This document shows positions 1 through 9,100 of a stretch of 64,000 nucleotides of DNA, in pieces. Within the stretch, counting starts at the first letter, position 1. The number at the start of each line of letters is the position of its first letter. The position numbers and the translations under genes were made by a program. The notes below the pieces were generated by a model. The model was not told the DNA's origin and searched no databases. It saw only the letters and a program-made list of their open reading frames with translations. Source of the DNA: Arctopsyche grandis (taxonomy: Eukaryota > Arthropoda > Insecta > Trichoptera > Hydropsychidae); contig NC_135365.1 of NCBI RefSeq assembly GCF_051622035.1, positions 5,812,001-5,876,000 on the forward strand, in the 5' to 3' direction.

Positions 1-315
1 TAGATTTTGTGCACAATTATTATTACAACATTTATACACATAATAAACACAAGATTATAGAGACATCTATAGATTTCAGATTTCTGTGCATAATTTCTAC
101 AAATTATACACAAAGATTTTTTGTGACAACGGGAAGGATCTATTACCAATTTTCAGGAACCGTTTCAACAATGATAAAATTGGCAAACTCTGATAGAAAA
201 ACGATCGATTTGGAGTCACAAAACCCCCAAATCTAACCAGGAGTTTTTTGGGGGATCAAACCAGTGATCGCAGTGGTGCTAAATATATACGCTACCATTC
301 AGCCAAACTGCTGGC
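1..315 (-). repeat. tRNA-derived SINE, 3' part cut by window edge
   Basis: Read on the minus strand this matches the SINE at 9862-10295: a head beginning near 315 (CCAGCAGTTTGG), then shared blocks around 'gagtcacaaaaccccc' and 'aacgatcgatttgg'. The pol III box B region is decayed here. The tail runs off the left edge of the window. Confidence 0.6.
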
Positions 316-379
316 TTAAATGAACTTTATTACATATAAGATCTTGCAAATCAAAATTATTTTTTATAACACACATTAT

Positions 380-440
380 ACAAGTACATATGTATGTATG
401 TACATACACATACATACATATGTATATATATCATATATTT
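380..440. repeat. TATG/TACA simple-sequence tract
   Basis: Alternating 'gtatgta' and 'catacata' words form a short palindromic microsatellite just upstream of the caspase start. Similar tracts recur at 58545-58575 and 60260-60306. No coding signal is seen. Confidence 0.6.
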
Positions 441-600
441 TTAGAAAAAACGGGAAATTTTCGATGCGATACTTGCACTATCACAAAACTGATGCAATTT
501 TGCGATAGCCTTATCTATGTTATAGAAATTTATATGTATTTGATTTTGTTATCACTTGTCGATATTTCTGTAAAGAATCAATACTTGTGTCAGTGGTGAA

Positions 601-2482
601 ATGCGAGGCGGAACAAATACAGTAATGGCCGCTGAAACTGTAAGAAATATTTTATTATTAAATTACGCATCAATTATTAATAATATACTTTCTAAAGTTT
701 TCTAAGCACGTCATTTTTCAATGTCATTAATTTATTTTATTATACAATTGACTATTTATGTTTTAATTTCGATTCAAGTTGTAAGTTTCAAATATGTACA
801 TACATATAAATTTTACGATCGAAACGCCCTAAACGCAAATATCGGAAGGCAAAGATCGAAAATCGAAAGAACTTAAGTCGAAAGATAAAAAAAGGGTGCA
901 TGGTAAACGGTACATACTCACTTAATTTGAGTGAGCAGGATACAACAGGAACAAGAGGAACAGGCTTTTCCTCCCGTATTAATGTGCGCGCGCAGAATAC
1001 GGGAGGAAAAGCCTGTTCCTCTTGTTCCTGTTGTATCCTGCTCGCGCAAATTAAGTGAGTATGTACGTGAGTATGTACCGTTTACCATGCACCCTTTTTT
1101 TTTAATCTTTCGACTTTCGATCTTTGCTTTCCGATATTTGCGTTTTCGGGCATTTCACACTCGGGCCCGTGAGGTAGACCCAAATTTTACACAATATATA
1201 TTTTTAAATTTTTGAATCAATAAATCTGCAGGCCAATAACCTTAATCATTATAAATCTAATAATTAGAATAACTTAATTTTTCATTATAGGCTGGTGGGG
1301 TCCAGAATGATATGTCAGCTTGGTGGTCAATTAGTAAGTTTTCAATAAAATACTACCGATTCGTAAAATGCTTTTTAAAATATTATTATTATTATTTTAT
1401 TTTATTTTATTTCAGTTGGCCTTTTAATGATACATGAATTATACAAAAAACTCAAAAAACTTGACTTTGACCTATATATTAAAAAGAATAATGGTCTTTT
1501 GGAATTGAAATTGGCGTATGAAAGAAAACAGGATATCTATAAAATTAACAATCCCGAAGACGTAGGATATTTCATAATTATAAATAACGAGAAGTTTAAA
1601 GGCAACCCTCGCCGAGGAAGCGAAGTTGATGTTCAAAATTTGAAAGCTTGTTGGAGTGCTCGTGGCTTTGAAGTTAAAATATTCAACAACGTAACAGCAA
1701 AAGCAGTAACGGGTATAATTCATAAATATTCAAAAAAGATTAGCAATGTGCACGCTGCATTTGCAGTATGCATTTTGTCGCACGGCAATGAAGGTGTAAT
1801 CTATGGAATAAATAATAAACCCATTCAAGTGAACGACATTAAAAATGCGATGTTCTATAGCGAAAATGCGAACAGAAGATCACTTTTCAAACTACTCATT
1901 CTGCAAGCATGTAGAGGAAATGAAGCAATGGAATGTATAAATGTTCCCCCAGACATGGAAACAGATAATCTGAACATAAATGAAACAACGTGTAAACCCA
2001 TTCAGAAGTGCCTGGTTCCAGAGAAACGAGATCTTCTCATTGTGTATCCAAATGCATATGGATATGTTGCATTGAGACACAAAACTGATGGAACTCCTTT
2101 AATTATGTCACTATGCAAGAATATTATAAGTTTTGGTAACGTTATGCATTTGGAAAAGATAATCAGACATGTCAAGAAAGAAGTTGGAGAATCGACTACG
2201 ATCCAAGCACCAGAAATTTCATCCTCGTGTACAAAGAAGTTCTTCTTTCCCAAAACTTATCAAGTATCAATAGAAAATGGACGGTCAAGAGAAATAGAGG
2301 ATTATACCTATGCAAATGCTGAAGAAATCATTGATGTAGTGGAGTGCAGCGATCCTGTTCTACCAGAAGAATTGCTACCAGTTTTGTCTAAAACTTATTA
2401 TAATTTAAAAGAGTTTTTTGAGAATGGTGGAGAGGTACAGCATTTAAAGCTGATGATTGACTATATTTCTTCAAACAAGTAA
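601..2482 (+). CDS. Caspase (peptidase C14), three-exon model
   Basis: Cysteine-aspartate protease of the caspase family. Exons: 601-639, 1291-1333 and 1416-2482, all with GT-AG introns, together 1149 nt or 382 aa. The start is the first Met after an in-frame TAA at 571; the Met at 625 is an alternative. The last exon alone carries the full protease. The catalytic His is in LSHGNEGVIYG (about H150) and the catalytic Cys in QACRG (about C193). The p10 part contains GYVALRH, keeping the Arg expected in the S1 pocket but not the usual SWR, followed by a SLCKNI segment. The p20/p10 linker has Asp residues (PPDMETD) that could be cleaved. The N-terminal region of about 75 residues shows no CARD or DED that I can recognise, so an effector-type or divergent caspase is more likely than a Dronc or Dredd orthologue. 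The first two exons are small and rest on splice phase alone. A fold-back MITE sits in intron 1. Confidence 0.85.
823..1181. mobile_element. Fold-back MITE, family FB-A (in caspase intron 1)
   Basis: Long inverted arms meet near 985: the left arm (tatcggaaggcaaagatcg, then aggaacaagaggaacaggc) is mirrored on the right and ends at GGCCCGTGAGGTAGACCC. The left end is decayed. Related copies lie at 38397-38605, 43057-43190 and 43561-43858. There is no transposase; this is a non-autonomous hairpin element. Confidence 0.75.
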
Positions 2483-2500
2483 TAACTTTTTAAAACCCGA

Positions 2501-2751
2501 TTCGACTTGTATTTGGATTGAACGAATTGGTCGGGACGGGAATGAAAATGTGTACATTGTGGAACATCTTTGATATTTTGTGTGAAGCAAAATTGTAATT
2601 TTTCGAGTTTTCAGTTGTATGCGGTCTCCGCGCACAACTTGAAACTCGAAAAATTGCAATTTTCTTTCATGCAAAAATTTTGAACATGTTCCACAATGTC
2701 CATATTTTCATTCCCGTCCTGACCAATTCGTTCAATCCAAATACAAGTCGG
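2501..2751. mobile_element. Fold-back element downstream of the caspase
   Basis: The left arm starts CGATTCGACTTGTATTTGG and the right arm ends with its reverse complement, CCAAATACAAGTCG. The arms are about 110 bp and meet at a short spacer near 2625. The element begins about 20 bp after the caspase stop codon, so it may be part of the 3' UTR. Confidence 0.7.
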
Positions 2752-2791
2752 CAACTGAAAAGTAAAAAATGCTTTTTTTCAATGAATTTTT

Positions 2792-3084
2792 GACTCTCGT
2801 GGGTGCCACCCACCAAAGCACAGGCCGAGCTCTTTTGGTTTGGTGACTATTCCGCAAAAAGCGATCTCGCGCATGTCACTAAAATATCGATCACGGAACA
2901 TCTGGCCCTTGAGTTCTCGTTAGTTCAATATTTCGCGTGGATAGCTTTCGATTGATCGAGTTTTTGGGTGCCAGATGTTCCGTGAACGAGATTTTAGTGA
3001 CGTGCGCGAGATCACTTTTTGCGGAATAATCACCGAACCAAAAGAGCTCGGCCTGTGCTTTGGTGGGTGGCACCCACGAGAGTC
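2792..3084. mobile_element. Fold-back element with about 120-bp arms
   Basis: It begins GACTCTCGTGGGTGCCACCC and ends GGGTGGCACCCACGAGAGTC, a perfect 20-bp terminal inverted repeat. Homology continues inward with a few mismatches (gagctcttttggttyggtga, cagatgttccgtgaacgag). The inner part resembles 49555-49705 and the '(g)accagtaatcaccgaacc' repeats near 23.6 and 35.2 kb. Confidence 0.75.
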
Positions 3085-3825
3085 AAAAAATATGTTATAA
3101 CAGTTGACTGCATCCGTTTTTATGTATATTTTCATACACTGTAAATTATTGGTTAAAATTTTCTATTATTGGTTAAAATATATGTATGGCTATGAATAAA
3201 ATTATTTGTTCCTAAAATCTAATGTAGGAATGAATTAAAAAAATTATATTTAAATGTCTAAGTTTTAGCAACGACATTTTAAGCGATATTCGCCATCGTA
3301 CAATTCTATCTAATCTTATCACTGACGCACACTTATTATCTGTTTTTGACATTTCAATTGTATTTTATTTTTTAATTTGATACACATGTTATTAGTTCGT
3401 CAATATATAGATATTTAAAAACTAAAATGATGACAACGAAAGCTTCACATTATATTATGTATTTTTGTTTTTTGTAATTTTGAATAGTTTAATAAAATTG
3501 AATGTATGTGACTAAAATATATTTTTTAATTCGATTTTTCCCTTCACCAACACTTCAGATGTAATAATTCACATCCTCACTTTGATTTCATTATTTAGAC
3601 AACCTGATTAAAACATTTATTTTATTCAATCAATCATGCACACTCGTCTTAACATATTGCTCTAATATGTACGAGTGTATTATGCAGATTAAAAATGATT
3701 AATTATATATACGTAATTATTAAATATTATATATATTTACATTAAACACGACATCTATAGTCAAAAATTGTACAGAGGTATTGTAATTATTAAGCAAAGC
3801 AAATACAAACAACGATTAAAGTCCA
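3085..3825. other. AT-rich gene-free stretch
   Basis: No ORF with recognisable homology. AATAAA-like words near 3195 and 3490 could serve the caspase transcript, but there are several and none stands out. The part from about 3640 resembles the 3' tail of the SINE family. Confidence 0.5.
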
Positions 3826-4095
3826 CAGAGACATCTATGGACAAATTTGCAGCATTTATACAAATCAGCGAAAATCGAGATCCTGAATAACTCGAATATT
3901 ATCGAGAGATGGGAAAGGGATGCCAATTTATGATAATCATTCCAATGAAATCAGATAAATTAGCAAACTCTGATAGGAAACGATCGACCTTTGAGTCACA
4001 TATCCAAGGTCTGGCCACCAGCACACACCAGGGATAGAACCCCTGACCACACAATTGAAAGCATTACATGCCAACTATTAATCTATGCTGCTGGT
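3826..4095 (-). repeat. tRNA-derived SINE
   Basis: On the minus strand the head starts CCAGCAGCATAGATTAATAG at about 4095. It is followed by a box B-like GGGGTTCTATCCC, then the family body shared with 1-315, 9862-10295 and 59000-59292. Confidence 0.65.
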
Positions 4096-4648
4096 TGATA
4101 TGGAAATGATTTAAAGAATATATTCACTGTATTTTGCATAATATCATCACATTAGAACAGTGATTCCCAGCCTGGGTAAGCGTACTTCCCAGGGGCTACG
4201 CGCTTGGTGAAAAGGGGTACTCAAGGGGTAAAAAAACAGTGGCGGGTATGTGGTGCGATTTATTCTCTGATTTTGATAAATTAAATTATTGACTTGGTTA
4301 AAGTCAACATATCCCCAAACTCAAAACTCAACATTTTTCCGTGTCACTTTTGATTATTTTCACTCATGTAGAGCGCAAAGGTAGGTTTCAAATCATTTTG
4401 ATAAAGAACAATTTCTGACAGCTACATAATTTACAATGGAAATAAAAAGGAGAACTTAATTCGATTAAAAAAAGCAACTTAATAATATTTGGTTGGATGG
4501 CAGAAGAGGTTAGTGTTTAAATACCGAACACGTTTAGTTATTCTAGTATTTCCATAAATAATCTATTTTTCCAGAAACCTTCACCAAGCAGACTATTGAG
4601 CCAGTCTTTACAATTCTTTACCTTTACAATAAATTAGTATTCAGAAAT

Positions 4649-4767
4649 AATACATATATTATTTCTGAATACTAATAGCTATGACAGCATTTTCGATACA
4701 AATTGAGCGTAAATGTATGGAAACTTTCACAAGACAAACGCTCTACTTCACGCTGTCGGATTTTGTT
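4649..4767. repeat. Left copy of a 118-bp direct repeat flanking a solo LTR
   Basis: Nearly identical to 5287-5405, for example the shared block 'atacaaattgagcgtaaatg'. The two copies bracket the LTR at 4768-5287. The sequence belongs to the repeat family that also appears at 57370-57600. Confidence 0.75.
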
Positions 4768-5287
4768 TGTAAGGCAGGGAAGATATGTTGACCGTATCCC
4801 GGCCTAACGAAACACATGTTGTGTAGTTTGTAAGAGGATCGTTTATTTTTGTTCAATTGTTACAATGGTTATTGTATGTACGAAGAGGTTAAGCTTCGGA
4901 GAAGTGAGCTGGTTGAACTCCAGAGGTTCACTCTGATGTTGGGAGCTGGTGCGTCGCTTTATATACGTTCTGGCTTGAAAAGTGCCGCGTGCAGATGCTT
5001 TGTCTTCGTTTCCAGGACACGTGTTGACCTATTTTCGAGGCGCGTGCTCGGTACACGTGTGGTTTATAGCTATAGGGTCAGCGCCAGGCGTAAACGCTTG
5101 CCACGTGTTTACGGTTGCCTGATGACATCACTGTTGGGTTTCGTTCGTTTTACGATCGAGCGATGAACTTTTTCTTCTGGAATGGTCGAAGGGGGCGTTG
5201 CCCTTAAGTTATGCATGTTTGTACAGGATCGATGATGAGATCACTGGTTTTGATTCGTAATAGCACAAGTCGTGCTATATTCCTACA
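4768..5287 (-). mobile_element. Solo LTR, family LTR-1
   Basis: A minus-strand copy of the LTR at 13164-13680. It begins TGTAAGGCAGGGAAG and ends ATATTCCTACA (TGTA...TACA termini). On its sense strand it carries a TATATA-type promoter and an AATAAA word. The ORF inside is an LTR reading frame without protein homology. Confidence 0.7.
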
Positions 5288-6105
5288 ATACATATATTAT
5301 TCCTGAATACTAATAGCTATGACAGTATTTTCGATACAAATTGAGCGTAAATGTATGGAAACTTGCACAAGACAAAAGTTCTACTTCCGGTTGTCGGATT
5401 TTGTTCAAATGTATTTTATAACTTAAAAACACTATCAGTATTATACACAATAAATATTAAAATAATTTAAAAGGTCAAAATAAAATAATGAAATATTGTT
5501 TTAAAAAAAAATTACTACTTCCGGTTTACGAATTCTGACCAAAACCTTATCAGCTCTAAGTTAGTACATAAAAAATACAAATATAAATTTTCAGCTTGAT
5601 ACTGTTGCGTAGGGGTGGGTGGAGGATCCAAGTAAAAGGCCAACAGTCGTTTCACAGCATTTATTGATGATTCAGGAGATACACGCATTGCCAGTGCTCC
5701 GTCCAGAGTGACATGATATCGCCTACGTACCGCCTTATAAAGGGTAGATCTCTCAGGGCGCCTAATCTGTTTACCTGTTGTATAGTCACGTATTCGGATA
5801 TGTATTTCCACGACATTGGGTCTTCCCGTACCGATTCTGAGAAATAACTAATAACGGTTATTGTTTAGCCTAAATGCACTTAGAGTCCAGATATAATCCT
5901 GGAAGTAAGTGCAAGCACTTACATAGTTAATCCGATAACAGATAACCCTTGAACGGTCACATAGTCTCTGGGATTCTATTCGCTTAATCCGCGGCGTACG
6001 TAACAATACGTTTAGGGGTGTGGACAGAGTAGTGGCGACAACATTTTTGACATTTCTAAGAGGAAAAAATCCCACTTCAGGTTTATAAAATTTAAATGTC
6101 ACACA
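5287..6105. repeat. Diverged retroelement-like repeat
   Basis: 5287-5405 repeats 4649-4767. 5340-5580 is homologous to 57365-57610 (tctacttccgg, aaaaccttatcagctctaag). 5600-6010 is homologous, in reverse complement, to 36550-37000 (ggatccaagtaaaaggcc). The minus-strand frames here may be decayed element coding sequence, but I recognise no domain. Confidence 0.55.
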
Positions 6106-7545
6106 GTGTGGTCTTGCCTTAAAAATAATAAAAAAAAGGATGAAAAGGGGGCAACGAGATAGATGGATGGATGAATTGATCAGTTGTCAGCATGACATAG
6201 TATTTCCAGGCAGCAGCAGTTGGCAGCAGTCGCTGTCATCACGGTTTCAGCAGAATGTCACTAGGAGTTTTGCTTCGACACGGCAACGGCAACGGGAGTG
6301 TGCGATTGCGCATTGCGGCTGCCACTTGCCTCGCACTCCATTTCGTCGGTTCTCGGTATGTTCACATTCCTCACATTCCTCACACTCCTCACATTCGCAC
6401 TCTTCACCTCCATCTCCGTCACATTTGCCCACCACCGTCGTATCACATTACATTTGTGCAAGTCACTATATTACCTGATCTATACGGTTGTAAATTTGTT
6501 ATTTTTCCAGGTAAAGATGAAAACTGTTTTATCGACCGGTGTATTGTATCGCTTTTGCCGCGCTTTTATCATCTTATTTTTACAGCCGTCTCTTTGAATG
6601 ATTTGTACGGGGGTGGATTTGGAACAGCTCCATAAGTTTTTGATCAAAAATATATTTATGAGGCTTGCAAGTTAGAGTGATGATATGTCGTCTAATTTCC
6701 GCATCAACAGGTTGTCGAAAAATCGTATGACTCCGAAATCTTCTCACAGTCGAAGAACCTAGTGGAAGAAATGTCCGTCTCGTAATATCCGACATTTTTT
6801 TCTACCTGCTTAGAGATGACGTATGTGCTAGTTCAAACAATGTATCTGCTAGTTCGAACAATGACGTATGTGCTAGTTCGATCCTTCTAGAATATAAACG
6901 CTAAAACACTTCAACGTCAATTATATCATTTGTACATCGTTATCTAGTTTTTTTTGTTGTTTCATTGTGTATGATTTCCGATAGTTTGAGTTTCCGTATA
7001 GAAATAGGTGAGATACCTGTTCCTAATCATAGATAAGCCTAAATCAAACCTTTACTTCACTTGAAAACATTATATTCAAATTATATTATACATTATATTC
7101 AAATATAATTTTAATTATTTTATTTATTAATCCGATGCGACGAGTATGCTAAACAGATTAAGAAATGATAGATTCTCTGTGATCGAACATTTTTCTTTGA
7201 AGTAAGCTCAATTGTAGCTTCCTATCTTTCCCAGAATGTGTGATTTCATTGTTAACCCATTCTTTGGACATTTTCATTCCCATGGTCGTTTCAGTTCCAA
7301 GATTTCTAACTTTCTGTAATTTGTGCATCCAAGTTTCATTTTGTGTATGTTCAACCATTCATTTTTTGAATGCATATATAAAATACAATCGTTGAAAAAC
7401 CACTTAATAATACTGATCAACAAAAAACATATACTATCGGAACGGGGACTATTCAATCACTACTAAATTGCATCCACTGAATTCGTATATGACAATGTTT
7501 TTTGTTGGTTTCTTCTCGGTTATGAGATATGAGCGTTTAAAAAAA
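6106..7545. other. Gene-free stretch with short tandem repeats
   Basis: 6355-6400 is a short minisatellite of 'cctcacattc' type. 6826-6882 holds three imperfect copies of a 'gtatgtgctagttcgaacaat' type unit, followed by 'gaatataaacgc', a possible TATA element. Several overlapping ORFs over 6140-6635 are low-complexity and in conflicting frames. 7116-7156 resembles a SINE tail. Confidence 0.4.
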
Positions 7546-8150
7546 GGTTGTGGCTATTTGCAGGTACTATATCTGCGACGGTTACACGACAATTGGTTCA
7601 AGTTCAAACGGTTCAACGACAAAATGTACCTGACAATTAGCGCACTGACAAAATGTTCACGCGACAAAATGATCACAATGAAATTTTGTCGCGGGTACAT
7701 TTTGTCAGTGCACTAATTGTCAGGTACATTTTGTCGTTGAACCAATTGTCGCGTCCCCATCTGCGACAGGCGCAAAGCCTTCTGCGCATGCGCGTGAACT
7801 TTTTTACATTTAATGTATGCTAGACTTGTTTAATCAATCGTTCATTATACATGAAGCAAATAAATTTCGCACGTTATTATAATAGATTTATATCATTTAG
7901 CCAGTTCGCGGCTTATACTTGTATGTAGGTACTATACGTTGTATATGATAATAATTTTCTAACAATTAATAATATTAACTAATTTGGATTATATTTTTTA
8001 CTCTACGTCACTTTACGAGTTCGATCTAAATTTTAAGAGGTTTAAAACAAAATTTTAACAGTAAACACGCTGACAGTGACAGTTCACGCGCATGCGCAGA
8101 AGACTTTGCGCCTGTAGCAGATATAGTACCTGCAAATAGCCACAACCTTA
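7546..8150. mobile_element. TIR element (MULE/FB-like) interrupted by another MITE
   Basis: The terminal inverted repeats start GGTTGTGGCTATTTGCAGG. Once the inner insertion at 7579-7758 is removed, they extend about 66 bp to CGCATGCGCGTGAAC. The flanks are TTAAAAAA on both sides, an 8- or 9-bp target duplication. The interior is AT-rich and has no ORF. Confidence 0.8.
7579..7758. mobile_element. Nested fold-back MITE with 9-bp target duplication
   Basis: The inserted element is a near-perfect hairpin (ACGACAATTGGTTC ... GAACCAATTGTCG; the core repeats 'aatgtacctgacaatta'). It is bracketed by ATCTGCGAC on both sides. Removing it and one ATCTGCGAC restores the left TIR of the outer element exactly. 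A 9-bp duplication is typical of MULE or foldback elements. Confidence 0.85.
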
Positions 8151-8260
8151 AAAAATGCGCAATTACTTACAGATTTTTGGCTTTTGCAGTCTTTAACTCA
8201 AAACCTAGTACTGCTGTGCCAAAAGCAGGGGCGTCATTTGGGCGTTGTTTAATGTATCAT

Positions 8261-8645
8261 TAAAGACTCTCTAAAGTTGATGACCTACAGCAGATTGTGT
8301 TTATACCTGAAGGGTATAGACATTTTGTTGTAATCACCGAGACTCTTCAAAAGTGTGTTAGTATGGTTATTAGTGATTCTGTCATAGAATCTACTGGTTA
8401 GTTTGTTAGTAATGTCTCTAACAAACGGAATATATTTATGCAGTTTTTTCAAGTTAGTTTATATATTATAATAAGACTTAATTCCAATACTACGTATATA
8501 AGTATGTTAAAGACTGCAAAAGCCAAATATCTCATAAACGAGAAGAAACCAACACAAATCACTGTCATATTACCTAAACCTTATTATGTACCAAGATTAC
8601 CTAAACACAATCTGCTTTAGGTCATCGACTTTAGAGAGTCTTTAA
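8261..8645. mobile_element. MITE with about 40-bp inverted ends
   Basis: The left end TTAAAGACTCTCTAAAGTTG and 'cagattgtgtt' are mirrored by 'aacacaatctg' and CGACTTTAGAGAGTCTTTAA. The flank-side TTAA could be the target site. A second inverted pair (gcttttgcagtctttaac / gttaaagactgcaaaagc) lies partly outside, so two hairpins overlap here. Confidence 0.6.
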
Positions 8646-8694
8646 TTAATATTATGTATTAGATGTATTATGAGCATTTATAAGAATTGTAAAT

Positions 8695-8872
8695 AGGTTT
8701 TTGAGCTCTTTTTCCTATTATGCTGTACATTAACATTAGAATAATATAATACTATGATCACTAACCAAATTAAATTAAATTGTAAAATAGAAAATGATCA
8801 GTAGATCAGTAGCTATTAAAATAGATATAAGATATATTGTGAACATAATTACGTAATAATAAAAAGCATTTC
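8695..8872 (+). repeat. Dispersed repeat, copy 1 (probable LINE 3' end)
   Basis: About 180 bp nearly identical to 33791-33966. Both start AGGTTTTTGAGCTCTTTTTCC and end in AATAAT(A)AAAGCATTT. A shared, fixed 3' end with an A-rich tail suggests the untranslated tail of a non-LTR retrotransposon. Confidence 0.6.
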
Positions 8873-9100
8873 AAAATCAACAAAAAAAAGTTGTCATATT
8901 TGAATTCAGTGGGTAAAACATAGTAACGATTGATAAGTCTCTGCTCCGGTACATAAAAAACGGGATTTTTTATTCCTCAGTGTATTTTACCCAATAGATT
9001 TACTTTTTTTTATCGCCTGCCAACTCATGTAGATAGTAATCAAAAATATATATAGATTATTTCTGTATATGAATTTATATGAAAGAGTTTTTTCAGAGCC

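Noticed and set aside
931-1215. 94-aa ORF
   Set aside because: It is translated from the right arm of a fold-back MITE; the same words recur in non-coding copies.
4849-5166. 105-aa ORF and its relative at 13285-13569
   Set aside because: Both are LTR sequence read in the antisense-of-LTR frame, with no protein homology.
6140-6635. Several overlapping ORFs on both strands
   Set aside because: They are driven by a CCTCACATTC minisatellite; no frame is favoured and no domain is seen.
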